Below are positions 6,447-15,517 of a stretch of DNA of 64,000 bases, piece after piece. The translations under genes and the position numbers were made by a program. How positions within the stretch are numbered: the first letter of the stretch is position 1; the number at the start of each line of letters is the position of its first letter. The notes under the pieces were generated by a model. That model searched no databases. It saw nothing but the letters and a program-made list of their open reading frames with translations, and was not told the origin of the DNA. The stretch is from an uncultured Lachnospiraceae bacterium (GTDB taxonomy: Bacteria; Bacillota; Clostridia; Lachnospirales; Lachnospiraceae). The DNA lies in assembly GCA_902781655.1 (NCBI GenBank), contig CACZJZ010000008.1, positions 45,109-109,108 on the forward strand, read 5' to 3'.

Positions 6447-8897
6447 TCATAACCTCCGGCAGCTCCCGTACAACGCCTGCCCGAGGGCGATCCCTCCGTC
6501 ATTTGGCGGCACAAGATGATGACGGAGCACGTTATATCCCGCCTTCTCCAGTTTCTCCGTCATGAGCTCCGTGAGCAGCGTGTTTTGAAAACATCCTCCG
6601 GAAAGCGCCACTGTTCCAGGCAGCGACGGATCCTCCGCTGCGCACAGGCGAATCAGCCTGACCGCCGATTCCGCCAGTGCTTCATGAAAATAAAGTGCCA
6701 GCCTTCCAGAATCCTCCCCGGCCAATCTGCGGAGAAGAATATCACGGACCAGCCGATCGGTCCGGAGGATATGCCGCGCACGGTCTCCTGCCTTTCCTCT
6801 TTCCTCTCCCAGGCTGCGATCCTTATATTCTCCCGCTTCCCACAGGCCGCGCTCCCCACCATTCCGCTTTTCCCGCAGACTGCAGCCCTCGCCATTCCAG
6901 AGCACTTCCTGTACCGGAATACCGCTCTGCCCGCATCGCCGATGGTACTCCATTGCCCGGAACATCAGGGCTGTGGAGGCCTCCCCTTCAAAGGTTGAGA
7001 CGCGCCGCACTCCGAGAATCGCGCTGACCGCATCGAAGATTCGCCCGCAGCTGGTCGATTTGACCGCATAGATCCCGGCATCGTGCATACGGTGCAGCAC
7101 ATGTGCCTCCTGCGCGCCGCACAGCCCGAGCGCCGTCATCATGCGCTCGCAGGCCGGTGCCCCCTCATTCTGCTCCTGCGCGTAGAAATCGCAGAGCATG
7201 GAGGCGGCGATCCGCCAGCCCTCCCTCGCAGCCGCATCTCCGCCTACCTGCAGGAACGGCGCCACACTCCCCAGCCGTCGGAATCCCTGCGTATCCGCGA
7301 GCAGAATTTCGCCGCCCCAGACCGTGCCGTCTTCCCCATATCCGGTCCCGTCAAAGGAAAGCCCGATCACCGGTTCCATCCGGTCATTTTCCGCCATACA
7401 GGACAAAATATGGGCATAGTGATGCTGCACAGGTACCACCGGAACGCCCGCCCTCGCCGCCAGCGCATGGGCAATCGCCGTGGAACGGTACCGCGGATGC
7501 AGATCGCAGACCACAAGTTCCGGCCTTGCCTCGAGCAGTGTCTCAAACCGGCGGATCGTCTCCTCCAGTGCCGCGCCGCTCCGCGCGTCCCCGAGATCTC
7601 CGATGTATGAGGACGGATAGAACAAATTCCCTCTGCCGATACAGAACGTATTCTTGAGTTCTCCGCCCACGGCAAGTACCGTGCGTCCCTCCGGGATTCT
7701 CCGCTCCGGATCAGACAGCAGATATGGAAGCGGCGCATATCCCCTCGACCGGCGGATCATGTACGGCTCCCCCTGACAGAAATCCATCACAGAATCGTCG
7801 CAGCGGGTCAGAATCTGCCGGTTGTTTGACAGGAAAATATCAGCCAGTCCGCTGAGTTCCGCCTGTGCCTCCCCGTCGTCCCGGCAGATCGGTGCGCCGC
7901 TCACGTTGCCGCTCGTCATAATCAGCATCGGCGGCACCGTTACCTCATCGTCATATTGAAACAGCAGCACCTGCACGGGCGCATACGGCAGCATCACGCC
8001 GATCTTCGGATTGTCCGGCGCGGCGGCAGGCGATACTCTCCCGCCCGCCCGCCGTTCTAGCAGCAGGATGGGCTTCTGGTGCCCGGTCAGAATTTTGCGC
8101 TGCGCCTCCGTCAGAATACATTCTTCCCGCACTGTCTGTTCATCCCGCATCATGACCGCAAACGGCTTGGCAGGCCGATGTTTTCTCTCCCGCAGCCGAT
8201 TGACCGTCCCCGTGTCATCCGCCCGGCAGCACAGATGGAATCCGCCGATGCCCTTGACCGCCGCGATTCCACCCTCCGCGAGGACGCGCCTCACCGCCCG
8301 GATCGCATCCCGCCCGTGCTCGGCTCTCCCGATGAGATAAACCTCCGGACCGCATGCGTTGCAGCACACCGGCTGCGCATCATAGCGCCGCGAGGACGGC
8401 GTCACATATTCCTCATGGCAGGCATGGCACATCGGAAACATCTTCATCGAAGTTCGCACCCGGTCGTAGGGGAGACCTTCGAGGATCGTCAGCCGCGGAC
8501 CGCAAGATGTACAGTTGATGAACGGATGCAGATAGCGGCGGTTATCCGGATCAAGCAGCTCCCGCCGGCAGTCGTCGCAGAGCGCGATATCCGGCGGAAT
8601 GAAAATTTCTCCCTCCTCCCGCGAACTCTCCACGATCGAGAATCCCGTGCAGACAGGAGCGCCAGATATCTCCTTACTATCCATTTTCAGAATCACGGCG
8701 CGCGCCGGCGGCTCCTCCTCAAGAAGACGCAGAAAAGCCGCAATCTGCCTCTCCTCTCCCTGCGCCGTCACCTCGACAAACGAGCCCTTATTACATACCG
8801 TGCCTGCGATTCCAGACCGTTCCGCCAGCCTCACCGCCGTCGGACGAAACCCGACTCCCTGCACAATTCCGTAAATCCGAATCCTCTTTGTGATCAA
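6447..8897 (-). CDS. hypF: carbamoyltransferase HypF, [NiFe]-hydrogenase maturation
   Basis: 816 residues with the full domain series: acylphosphatase (1-90, GIVQGVGFRP), two zinc-finger pairs (CDDC...CTSC and CHAC...CNAC, about 105-180), a YrdC-like domain (KGIGGFHLCCRAD, KHRPAKPFAVM) and a Kae1-like domain (HHYAHILSCMAEN, LSFDGTGYGEDG, LSGGCFQN). It makes the carbamoyl-AMP precursor of the hydrogenase cyanide ligand and passes it to HypE. The start is a TTG at 8897 behind GGAGGAGC, since no ATG fits. A charged insertion of about 45 residues lies near residues 660-705. No hypA-E or hydrogenase gene is in the window, so it stands alone here. Confidence 0.95.
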   Translation of the reverse strand: MITKRIRIYGIVQGVGFRPTAVRLAERSGIAGTVCNKGSFVEVTAQGEERQIAAFLRLLEEEPPARAVILKMDSKEISGAPVCTGFSIVESSREEGEIFIPPDIALCDDCRRELLDPDNRRYLHPFINCTSCGPRLTILEGLPYDRVRTSMKMFPMCHACHEEYVTPSSRRYDAQPVCCNACGPEVYLIGRAEHGRDAIRAVRRVLAEGGIAAVKGIGGFHLCCRADDTGTVNRLRERKHRPAKPFAVMMRDEQTVREECILTEAQRKILTGHQKPILLLERRAGGRVSPAAAPDNPKIGVMLPYAPVQVLLFQYDDEVTVPPMLIMTSGNVSGAPICRDDGEAQAELSGLADIFLSNNRQILTRCDDSVMDFCQGEPYMIRRSRGYAPLPYLLSDPERRIPEGRTVLAVGGELKNTFCIGRGNLFYPSSYIGDLGDARSGAALEETIRRFETLLEARPELVVCDLHPRYRSTAIAHALAARAGVPVVPVQHHYAHILSCMAENDRMEPVIGLSFDGTGYGEDGTVWGGEILLADTQGFRRLGSVAPFLQVGGDAAAREGWRIAASMLCDFYAQEQNEGAPACERMMTALGLCGAQEAHVLHRMHDAGIYAVKSTSCGRIFDAVSAILGVRRVSTFEGEASTALMFRAMEYHRRCGQSGIPVQEVLWNGEGCSLREKRNGGERGLWEAGEYKDRSLGEERGKAGDRARHILRTDRLVRDILLRRLAGEDSGRLALYFHEALAESAVRLIRLCAAEDPSLPGTVALSGGCFQNTLLTELMTEKLEKAGYNVLRHHLVPPNDGGIALGQALYGSCRRL

Positions 8898-8930
8898 AGC
8901 TCCTCCAGCCCGTTCTCATGCCTGCGTGCG

Positions 8931-9899
8931 CTATTTCGAGGCTGCGCTGCGCGCACCTCCCGTCACTGCCCGGTAAGCCAGCGCCGCTGCAAAATACGCG
9001 CTCACTCCTGCCAGAATCTCCAGCGGATACAGCACCAGCGCCTGCTCCGGCGCAAGATACGCCAGCAGCATCGCCGCTCCGGCCGGCGGAAGAAACAGCC
9101 GCATCCGGAATAAAATAAAGAGAAATAGTAGTCCGGACATGGCCACACTCAGAGGGAGCAGCGAAAGCGCGATCCGAACCGCCACGATTTCGCGGACCCA
9201 TGCGCCTGCTGCCGCGCTGAGAGACATCAGCAGAATGGCCTTCCCGGGATGCGCCAGCGCTCTGCTGCCGGGCGATGTCAATTCTGTGAAAAGGACCAGA
9301 ATCGGAGGTGCAGCCATAAAGGTCCATCCCGTTGACAGTGCCGTCGCGATCATGATAGATGCAAACACCGCCCGGAAGATGGTGAGCGCCGGCGAAGCAG
9401 TCTCCGAAGATGCCGCCGGATGGAACGGCTCGCGCTGCAGCAGGCCGGCGTGCTCCAGCATTTTCCGCAGGCCGATGAGCAGCGCCGTGAATGTCACCAG
9501 AGAAATCAGATACCACACGGATTTTGTCTGGAGCAGAATCGGAAGCACCAGGGCCGAAACCATCGGTGCAAACGTCGTACCTGATAACATCAGAATCAAG
9601 AGAGCGAGAAGATAGCCGAGGCTCATCTGCACCGCGACGTCTCCCGGCACAAACCGCACGATTCCCATGCCTAGCACACCACAGAGCAGGAGCAGCAAAA
9701 AAATGCGTCTGCAGTTCACCCGCCAGGACAGCCGCGGCGCGAGAAACAGTCCTGTGGCAATCGCCCCGATCTCCGGGAAAATGATCTCCTGTTCCCCTAT
9801 CGCGGCCGCCGCGCCGACCATCAGGATGACAGGGACAAGAAACGTCACTGATTTCAGAATGATCTCCGATCGCTTTTCCATAAACCTCATCTCAGGCAT
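8931..9899 (-). CDS. polytopic membrane protein, HPP-like
   Basis: 322 residues with roughly nine hydrophobic segments spread along the whole length. The stretches PPILVLFTELTSPGSRALAHPGKAILL and LFLPPAGAAMLLAYLAPE resemble the HPP integral membrane family, which is of uncertain function (some members transport nitrite). The match is by eye and not firm. ATGs at 9899, 9890 and 9881 are all possible and none has a clear ribosome site, so the longest is given. It ends 33 bases before hypF starts, so the two may be co-transcribed. Confidence 0.55.
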   Translation of the reverse strand: MPEMRFMEKRSEIILKSVTFLVPVILMVGAAAAIGEQEIIFPEIGAIATGLFLAPRLSWRVNCRRIFLLLLLCGVLGMGIVRFVPGDVAVQMSLGYLLALLILMLSGTTFAPMVSALVLPILLQTKSVWYLISLVTFTALLIGLRKMLEHAGLLQREPFHPAASSETASPALTIFRAVFASIMIATALSTGWTFMAAPPILVLFTELTSPGSRALAHPGKAILLMSLSAAAGAWVREIVAVRIALSLLPLSVAMSGLLFLFILFRMRLFLPPAGAAMLLAYLAPEQALVLYPLEILAGVSAYFAAALAYRAVTGGARSAASK

Positions 9900-10059
9900 C
9901 TACTTTTCATACGAACCCGCTATCCACCCTCAGATTCGCCGCAAACGTTTACAGACCGTTCACATTTCCGTCAAGCATCGTTCAAGTTTGATTTTTATGA
10001 TAAGAAACATCAGAGACAGCGAAGCAACTGCTGCCAGAGTTCTCGCGCCGAACCCATTC

Positions 10060-10095
10060 GGAAACGTCTTTGATAAACTTTTTCATAACGTTTCC
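10060..10095. promoter_or_regulatory. inverted repeat in the upstream region of the HPP-like gene
   Basis: GGAAACG and CGTTTCC are separated by 22 AT-rich bases. The spacing suits a two-site operator, but no regulator can be named. Otherwise the 9900-10130 stretch shows no gene. Confidence 0.3.
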
Positions 10096-10132
10096 CTGAC
10101 CGGTATGGCCGGGAAACACCTCCCTTTAGAAG

Positions 10133-10160
10133 AAAGTCTCCGGTCCGCGGAGGCTTTTTC
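10133..10160 (-). terminator. bidirectional terminator after the MATE gene
   Basis: AAAGTCTCCG and CGGAGGCTTT pair around a 5-base loop, with T-rich flanks on both strands. It begins about 26 bases after the stop of the MATE gene. Confidence 0.6.
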
Positions 10161-10185
10161 TATTTCTCCCCATTTCATTGATCAT

Positions 10186-11547
10186 TCATACCATCTCTCT
10201 GGTCAGATTTTTCACCCATTTGTATTTCCGGAACCGGATCATCACCCACGGAATTTTGCCGACCTCGTCGAGACAGGTGCATGCATAAACCGCAAGCGGA
10301 GACCAGTGCCACAAAAACGCGCCGCAGAGAGCAAGCGGGATTGCGATACACCACATGCACACGATGAGACTGTACATATCAAAAATCGTATCTCCGCCGC
10401 CGTCCAGCACACCGTTGATCGTGACCGTATTGACGCAGCGGCCGATCATGTAGACCGCCATAATGATCATCATCCCTGTGAGGTAGCCTCGTGCTCTGTC
10501 GGTCAGAATCACGAAGCGGACGACGCCCGGAGTCAGCGCCAGAACCACGCCTGTGGAGAAAAATCCGATCACAAAGGAGAGATTCCGGAGCTTCCTTCCG
10601 ATTGCCCTGCCCCGCTCCAGGCGGCCCGCTCCAAGCTCGTTGCCGATCATGATGGCTGCCGCGCTGCCAATACCATTGCAGACGCAGCAGATCAGGTCAC
10701 GGACCACCGCGGCGACGGAGCTCGCTGCCGCCGCGTCCGTACCCATGTGTCCCATGATCGCAGTGTAGGAGGTGAATCCAATCCCCCAGCACAGCGATCC
10801 GCCGAGCAGCGGAAGACACTGCCGCATGAAATCCTTCACCAGAAGCCCAGGCGTCTTCAGAAACCGCCGGAACGCAGGGCGCACATAGGCTGCCCCCGCC
10901 GAAATCGAAATGCAGAGAATAAATTCTATGACACGCGAAATCGTGGTGGCGAGTGCAGCGCCGCGCACCTCCATGCGTGGCGCACCGAGCAGCCCGTAAA
11001 TAAAGACCGCGTTGAATCCGATATTCATGAGAACGGCGCCGGAACTGATCAAGGCACATGGCTTCACATGATCCGTCACTTTCATGATTGTCTCATAGCA
11101 CTGGGACAGTCCGGTGATCAGATACGACCACCCCGCGATGCGCAGATACGATACGCCGATGGCAATGATATCCGCGTCAGAGCTGAAAATGTGCATGAGC
11201 GGTCCCGGAATCAGTTCGCAGGCGAGAAAGAATACAATGGAGATGAGCCCGCAGTACCGCAGGATCAGATTGAAAATATCCTCCATGGTATGCCTGTCCC
11301 CCTTGCCCCAGTACTGTGCGCCGAGAATAGACCCCGCTCCGGTCGCCGCCGCCAGAAACATATTCTCGACAAACTGAATCTGCGTGGCCAGCGACACCGC
11401 CGTCATCTGATCCTGCGCGACCCGGCCCAGCATCAGCGCATCCGCGGCCGCCACTGACGCCAGCATCAGACTCTGCAGTGCGATCGGCCCCGCCAGACGA
11501 AGCAGAGACCTGTAAAACTCCTTCTTGTCCATTTCCTGTGTCGACAT
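10186..11547 (-). CDS. MATE family multidrug/sodium antiporter
   Basis: 453 residues with about 12 hydrophobic segments in two similar halves. The first half begins LLRLAGPIALQSLMLASVAAADALMLGRVAQDQMTAVSLATQI, typical of MATE transporters. The second half begins FMRQCLPLLGGSLCWGIGFTSYTAIMGHMGTDAAAA. MATE proteins export cationic organic compounds against a proton or sodium gradient, but the substrate is unknown here. The ATG at 11547 is preferred over an upstream one because GGGGAG lies seven bases before it. The gene is 46 bases from the AI-2E-type gene and may share its transcript. Confidence 0.9.
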   Translation of the reverse strand: MSTQEMDKKEFYRSLLRLAGPIALQSLMLASVAAADALMLGRVAQDQMTAVSLATQIQFVENMFLAAATGAGSILGAQYWGKGDRHTMEDIFNLILRYCGLISIVFFLACELIPGPLMHIFSSDADIIAIGVSYLRIAGWSYLITGLSQCYETIMKVTDHVKPCALISSGAVLMNIGFNAVFIYGLLGAPRMEVRGAALATTISRVIEFILCISISAGAAYVRPAFRRFLKTPGLLVKDFMRQCLPLLGGSLCWGIGFTSYTAIMGHMGTDAAAASSVAAVVRDLICCVCNGIGSAAAIMIGNELGAGRLERGRAIGRKLRNLSFVIGFFSTGVVLALTPGVVRFVILTDRARGYLTGMMIIMAVYMIGRCVNTVTINGVLDGGGDTIFDMYSLIVCMWCIAIPLALCGAFLWHWSPLAVYACTCLDEVGKIPWVMIRFRKYKWVKNLTREMV

Positions 11548-11593
11548 ACTGACTCCCCTGCACTCCAATGATTACTTCTTCCCCCGGCTCACT

Positions 11594-12793
11594 TCACTGC
11601 CTCTTTTCTCCGTCATCTTCCCCGTCACGACCCGTGCCGGGCCGGACATTTCCGTCCGCAGCCCCGGATTTTGCATGGCGCCTCTGCAGCCTCGTCAGAA
11701 TATAATCATGATAAATAAAGTCAAGGATGGCGGCGAGCGGGATCGACAGCAGAATGCCTGCGACGCCCCACATCCGGCCGAACACGATGATACAGATCAG
11801 AATCCACAGACCCGGCACTCCCAGCGTGCCGCCGAACAGCTTCGGCTTGAGAATATAGCCATCGACGGTCTGCAGACAAATCGTGAAGATCAGGAACGCC
11901 AGGGCATACCAGGGATTGACCAGCAGCAGAATGAAGGCTCCGATCACCGCGCCCACCAGCGGTCCGAAGGTCGGCGCGAGATTCGTCACACCTACCACCA
12001 CGGAAATCAATGCATTGTACGGCATCCCGGCAATCATCATGAAGACGCAGTTTGCGAGACCGATGATCAGACCGTCGATGATATCGAACCCGATGAAACG
12101 CGTGCAGATATCATTGCAGCGGCTCCAGAACACAAAGCCCTCGTTAAAATGCTTCTCTGACATAATCAGACGGTTAAATCGGCCCGCGCCCTTCATCAGC
12201 CGCTCCTTGTCCAGCAGAAAATAAATCGACAGAATGAAGCCGATGACGCCGTTCATGACGCCGCTGCCTACGACCTGGACCGTGCCGAGAACACCTCCGG
12301 AGTTCTTCGTCAGATACGTCGAAATTGTGTCAAGAATCTTCTGCCCGAAGGAAGTGATGCCAGACACGTCGATGTTGTGCTGCGACGCTGAGTGCGTCAG
12401 ATTGTTCAGAAGACCGTCGAGCTGTTCGACATATAGTCCAATATTGCCCATGAACTCCCCGATGCTCTTGATCACCTGCGGAATCAGTGCCACCAGCAGC
12501 AGAACCAGCAGAACAATGACCAGGATGATGGTCACCGCCACAGAGGCGCCCCACGCCGCCTTCGGCCGTTTCATCCCGCGCAGGAGCGATTTTCTGATCA
12601 GCCTGACCAGCGGATTCAGAATATAGGCGATCACCAGACCGATAAAAACCGGATAAGTCACCTTCCAGATCTGTCCGATTGCAATGAACAGCAGATTGAT
12701 ATGAGAAAGGCAGACATAAAACAAAACCGCTGCACATAGTGAAAGAGTGATCCTGACCCACTGACGGTCAAACAGCTCTTTGTGAATCTTCAT
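11594..12793 (-). CDS. AI-2E family transporter
   Basis: 399 residues with eight predicted membrane segments and the PF01594 pattern: two N-terminal helices, PVFIGLVIAYILNPLVRLI, a long soluble loop (residues about 95-190), then FILSIYFLLDKERL, a helix pair with FIGFDIIDGLIIGLANCVFM, and NLAPTFGPLVGAVIGAFILLL near the end. The family includes proposed autoinducer-2 exporters and Na+/H+ antiporters, so the substrate stays open. The ATG at 12793 follows AGGAGGAG by 12 bases. A four-codon ORF (ATG GTA ATT ATA TGA) fills this gap and overlaps the start, which may be translational coupling or chance. The C-terminus is basic and cytoplasmic. Confidence 0.88.
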   Translation of the reverse strand: MKIHKELFDRQWVRITLSLCAAVLFYVCLSHINLLFIAIGQIWKVTYPVFIGLVIAYILNPLVRLIRKSLLRGMKRPKAAWGASVAVTIILVIVLLVLLLVALIPQVIKSIGEFMGNIGLYVEQLDGLLNNLTHSASQHNIDVSGITSFGQKILDTISTYLTKNSGGVLGTVQVVGSGVMNGVIGFILSIYFLLDKERLMKGAGRFNRLIMSEKHFNEGFVFWSRCNDICTRFIGFDIIDGLIIGLANCVFMMIAGMPYNALISVVVGVTNLAPTFGPLVGAVIGAFILLLVNPWYALAFLIFTICLQTVDGYILKPKLFGGTLGVPGLWILICIIVFGRMWGVAGILLSIPLAAILDFIYHDYILTRLQRRHAKSGAADGNVRPGTGRDGEDDGEKRQ

Positions 12794-12821
12794 ATAATTA
12801 CCATGCTCCTCCTGCTTTTTC

Positions 12822-13229
12822 CTATCGAAGGACCTGATACCCCTTTGCCTCGAGGCACTCCTCCACAATATCCTGCTCCGCGGTCTTCATGACCGCGATC
12901 GGAGCCGCGCTGCTCCGGTCAAAGGAGATGTAAAGATACTCTATATTGATATTGCTCTGGTCAAGCGCCCCGAGAATATCATTCAGACAACCCGGCCTGT
13001 CCACCATATAGACCGCGATCACCTGCTCCTTGCGGCACATGTATCCGGCACGGTGAAATTCCTCCGCCGCCTTGTCCGGATCGTCCACGATCATGCGGAT
13101 CGTGCCGAACTCCGGACTGTCATTCGACAGCATGGATACAATATTCAGCTGATTGTCTGCCAGAATTCCCGTCAGCGCCCGCATCGCGCCCTTTTTATTT
13201 TCCGTAAAAATCGAAACCTGTGTGATCAT
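12822..13229 (-). CDS. tandem ACT-domain regulatory protein
   Basis: 135 residues made of two ACT domains: 1-68 (QVSIFTENKKGAMRALTGILADNQLNI...) and 69-135 (VIAVYMVDRPGCLNDILGALDQSNINIEYLY). Such stand-alone double ACT proteins bind small ligands, often amino acids, and in clostridia often sit beside phenylacetate-CoA ligase genes. None is present here. The ATG at 13229 has AAGGGA upstream. The frame is open for 40 further codons upstream, but these are low-quality and lack a ribosome site. The stop is 28 bases from the AI-2E-type gene, so the two likely form an operon. Confidence 0.85.
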   Translation of the reverse strand: MITQVSIFTENKKGAMRALTGILADNQLNIVSMLSNDSPEFGTIRMIVDDPDKAAEEFHRAGYMCRKEQVIAVYMVDRPGCLNDILGALDQSNINIEYLYISFDRSSAAPIAVMKTAEQDIVEECLEAKGYQVLR

Positions 13230-13440
13230 CTCTGCATCCCTTCTTTCCCTCATCGGGTCTCCCGGGCTTCTTTCCCTCGCACTGGCCCGTATCCCGTATC
13301 GCGCGCCCGCCGTCTGCTGCAGACCTTCCGCCAGGCGCCACTCCTCCATAATAACAGAAGTCCCCGGTCCGCTTCACAATAATCTGTATACCGGTTCTTC
13401 CTGAACGTATATTTGTAGCAAATTTCTCACCAACTTCCGG

Positions 13441-13469
13441 TTGACACCCCGGCCAGTCTTTGCTATTAT
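13441..13469 (+). promoter_or_regulatory. promoter of tRNA-Gly
   Basis: A perfect TTGACA, 17 bases, then TATTAT. Transcription would start near 13476, about 65 bases before the tRNA. Confidence 0.8.
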
Positions 13470-13541
13470 ACTACTTGCGCACGGGGCAGCACACAGAGAC
13501 AAATCTGATGCAGAACATGAAAGTGCGTACTATATGAGAAT

Positions 13542-13614
13542 GCGATAGTAGCTTAGCTGGTAAAGCGCCACCTTGCCAAGGTGGAGACCACGGGTTCGAA
13601 TCCCGCCTGTCGCT
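13542..13614 (+). tRNA. tRNA-Gly (GCC anticodon)
   Basis: A 73-base cloverleaf. The acceptor stem GCGATAG pairs with CTGTCGC (one G-U). The D arm contains GCTTAGCTGGTAAAGC. The anticodon loop TTGCCAA gives GCC, and the T loop is TTCGAAT. The T stem ends in an A-C mismatch. CCA is not encoded. It stands alone with its own promoter and terminator, facing the minus-strand genes on both sides. Confidence 0.97.
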
Positions 13615-13618
13615 CTGG

Positions 13619-13650
13619 ACAGTCAGATGATTTCATCTGACTGTTTTTTT
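13619..13650 (+). terminator. terminator of tRNA-Gly
   Basis: ACAGTCAGATGA and TCATCTGACTGT form a 12-bp stem with a two-base loop, followed by seven T residues. Confidence 0.95.
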
Positions 13651-13660
13651 GTGCCTGATA

Positions 13661-13703
13661 AGTTAGCCAGTGCGGGACAAAAATTGTCCCGCACTGGCTA
13701 AAC
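13661..13703. repeat. palindromic element A (double, diverged)
   Basis: Arms 13663-13680 and 13684-13701 pair perfectly (18 bp) around AAA. The centre GGGACAAAAATTGTCCC and the outer GTTAGC/GCTAAAC match the other elements of this family. The middle (CAGTGC) differs. It ends 6 bases after the stop of the GH2 gene on the minus strand. Confidence 0.9.
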
Positions 13704-13708
13704 ATGTT

Positions 13709-15517
13709 TTAACGATGCATGGCGGTCCGTCTCCCGTTGACCTCAGCAAACTGCTCCGGCGGCAGCTTGAATCTGCGGTCGCCGGTCATGATTCCATTCA
13801 CCTCCTGCTGTACATCCGACACCTGTGTATAACAATAGCCGACAATATAGGGGACGTCCTGGATTGCCTCCGTGATCTTCCGGAATCGCGCCAGATACTC
13901 CGCCTGATCCTTCACGCTGCCTCCGTATCCCCACTGTCCTTCCTGTTTCTGTGAAAATGCGATGCCACCATACTCGCTGATGATCACAGGCTGTCCGTGG
14001 TACGCGAATCCGTCCGCGAACGCCGGCCGGTCGAGACACGGGAAGACATCCCCGGACACAATCTGTGCCAGGTCGGCATACCGTTCCGCAAAGTGTTCTC
14101 CGAATTCCTCATAATCGTGCAGCGTCAGAATATCCGACACCGTGTGCTCCCATCCGTCATTGCAGATCACCGGGCGCATCGGATCCACTGCCTTTGTCAG
14201 ATGATAGATTGCCTCCGTGAACGCCTGCTGCTCTCTGGAGGTCCGGATCTCCGGAACACCCCAGGATTCATTGAACGGCGTCCAGGTGACGATGCAGGGA
14301 TGGCTGTAGTTTTGCTTTACCACCTGCATCCACTCCTCCGTGAACTGACGCACCGCGCTGTCCGTGAACTCATACGCCGCCGCCATCTCGCTCCAGACAA
14401 GCATTCCCTTCCTGTCGCACCAGTACAGAAACCGCTCGTCCTCCACCTTCATGTGCTTGCGCAGTCCGTTGAAGCCGGCGGCATGAATTTTGTCGATGTC
14501 CTCTACAAGAGCATCCGCCGACGGCGGTGTCAGACCGGACTGCGGCCAATATCCCTGGTCCAGAATCAGCTTCTGATAAATCGGTCTCCCGTTCAGCAGA
14601 ACTTTTCCATTCCGGATGCCAATCTCCCGCATGCCAAAATACGACTGCACTTCATCGATCGCCGCAGCATTCTGACCGTCTTTTTTCACCAGTACCAGCC
14701 GCAGGTCATACAGCGCCGGATTCTCCGGGCTCCAGCAGATCGGCCCGAATGCAAACCGCACGTCTCCTTCCCGCACCGTTCCGGCCTCGAGTACCGCCCT
14801 GCCGCCGCGCACCGACCCTTCAGCAGTGCTCACGCAGGTGCCGTCATAGCTCACCTCCGCCTGCAGCATCCACTCCGTCAGCTCTTCAGAAGGAATCGTG
14901 AGGTCAGCTTCGATCCGGATCACGCCGTGTCCCAGATCCGGCGTCAGCTTCAGCCCGTCAATATAGCCCTCAGGAACCGTCTCCATCCAGACTGTTTTCC
15001 ATATTCCGGTCGTCTGGACATACCAGCATGCAAAATTTTCCGGCACCCAGCGCTGCTTCCCGCGCGGCTGGCTTAGACTATTCGAGTCAATCACGCGGAC
15101 TGCGACCTGGTTTTCCCCTTCCCTGGCCGCGTCCGTGATGTCGAATGTAAACCGCTCATACGCGCCCTTGTGACTTCCAACAAAACAGCCGTTTACCCAG
15201 ACCTCCGTCTCAAAATCGCTCCCCTCGAAATGGAGCAGGAGATGCCCCGCAAGGTCAGATTTTGACAGTTCCACCTGACGGCTGTATACGACACACGGAT
15301 GAAATGCTTCCTCATGGATGCCGCTCATCTCCGTCTCATATGTGAACGGCACCTCAATCACGCGGTTCATCCTGCTTTCCTCCGGGCACCCCGCTTTGGC
15401 GCCGTTCCATGCGTCGTCAAAGGCGAACTTCCATTTTCCGTCCAGATTCTTCCACGTTTTCCGGACCATCTGCGGTCTTGGATACGCTTTCTCAACCGTG
15501 CTGTACATTGCCCCCAT
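13709..15517 (-). CDS. glycoside hydrolase family 2 (beta-galactosidase/beta-glucuronidase type)
   Basis: 602 residues. An N-terminal jelly-roll sugar-binding domain (about 10-185: W..LDGKWKFAFD, FEGSDFETEVWVNG) precedes an immunoglobulin-like domain (about 190-300) and a TIM barrel (about 300-590). The barrel carries the acid/base glutamate in TPFNESWGVPE and the nucleophile in ISEYGG. The compact size and lack of C-terminal domains fit small GH2 enzymes acting on plant or host glycans; the exact sugar is not predictable. No signal peptide is seen, so it is cytoplasmic. The ATG at 15517 has AGGAGG eight bases upstream and overlaps the end of the DNA glycosylase gene by 26 bases, so translation is probably coupled. 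Confidence 0.9.
   Translation of the reverse strand: MGAMYSTVEKAYPRPQMVRKTWKNLDGKWKFAFDDAWNGAKAGCPEESRMNRVIEVPFTYETEMSGIHEEAFHPCVVYSRQVELSKSDLAGHLLLHFEGSDFETEVWVNGCFVGSHKGAYERFTFDITDAAREGENQVAVRVIDSNSLSQPRGKQRWVPENFACWYVQTTGIWKTVWMETVPEGYIDGLKLTPDLGHGVIRIEADLTIPSEELTEWMLQAEVSYDGTCVSTAEGSVRGGRAVLEAGTVREGDVRFAFGPICWSPENPALYDLRLVLVKKDGQNAAAIDEVQSYFGMREIGIRNGKVLLNGRPIYQKLILDQGYWPQSGLTPPSADALVEDIDKIHAAGFNGLRKHMKVEDERFLYWCDRKGMLVWSEMAAAYEFTDSAVRQFTEEWMQVVKQNYSHPCIVTWTPFNESWGVPEIRTSREQQAFTEAIYHLTKAVDPMRPVICNDGWEHTVSDILTLHDYEEFGEHFAERYADLAQIVSGDVFPCLDRPAFADGFAYHGQPVIISEYGGIAFSQKQEGQWGYGGSVKDQAEYLARFRKITEAIQDVPYIVGYCYTQVSDVQQEVNGIMTGDRRFKLPPEQFAEVNGRRTAMHR

Noticed and set aside
12780-12810. Leader peptide before the AI-2E-type gene
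   Set aside because: The four-codon ORF is only one base from the ribosome site, too near for initiation. Probably chance.
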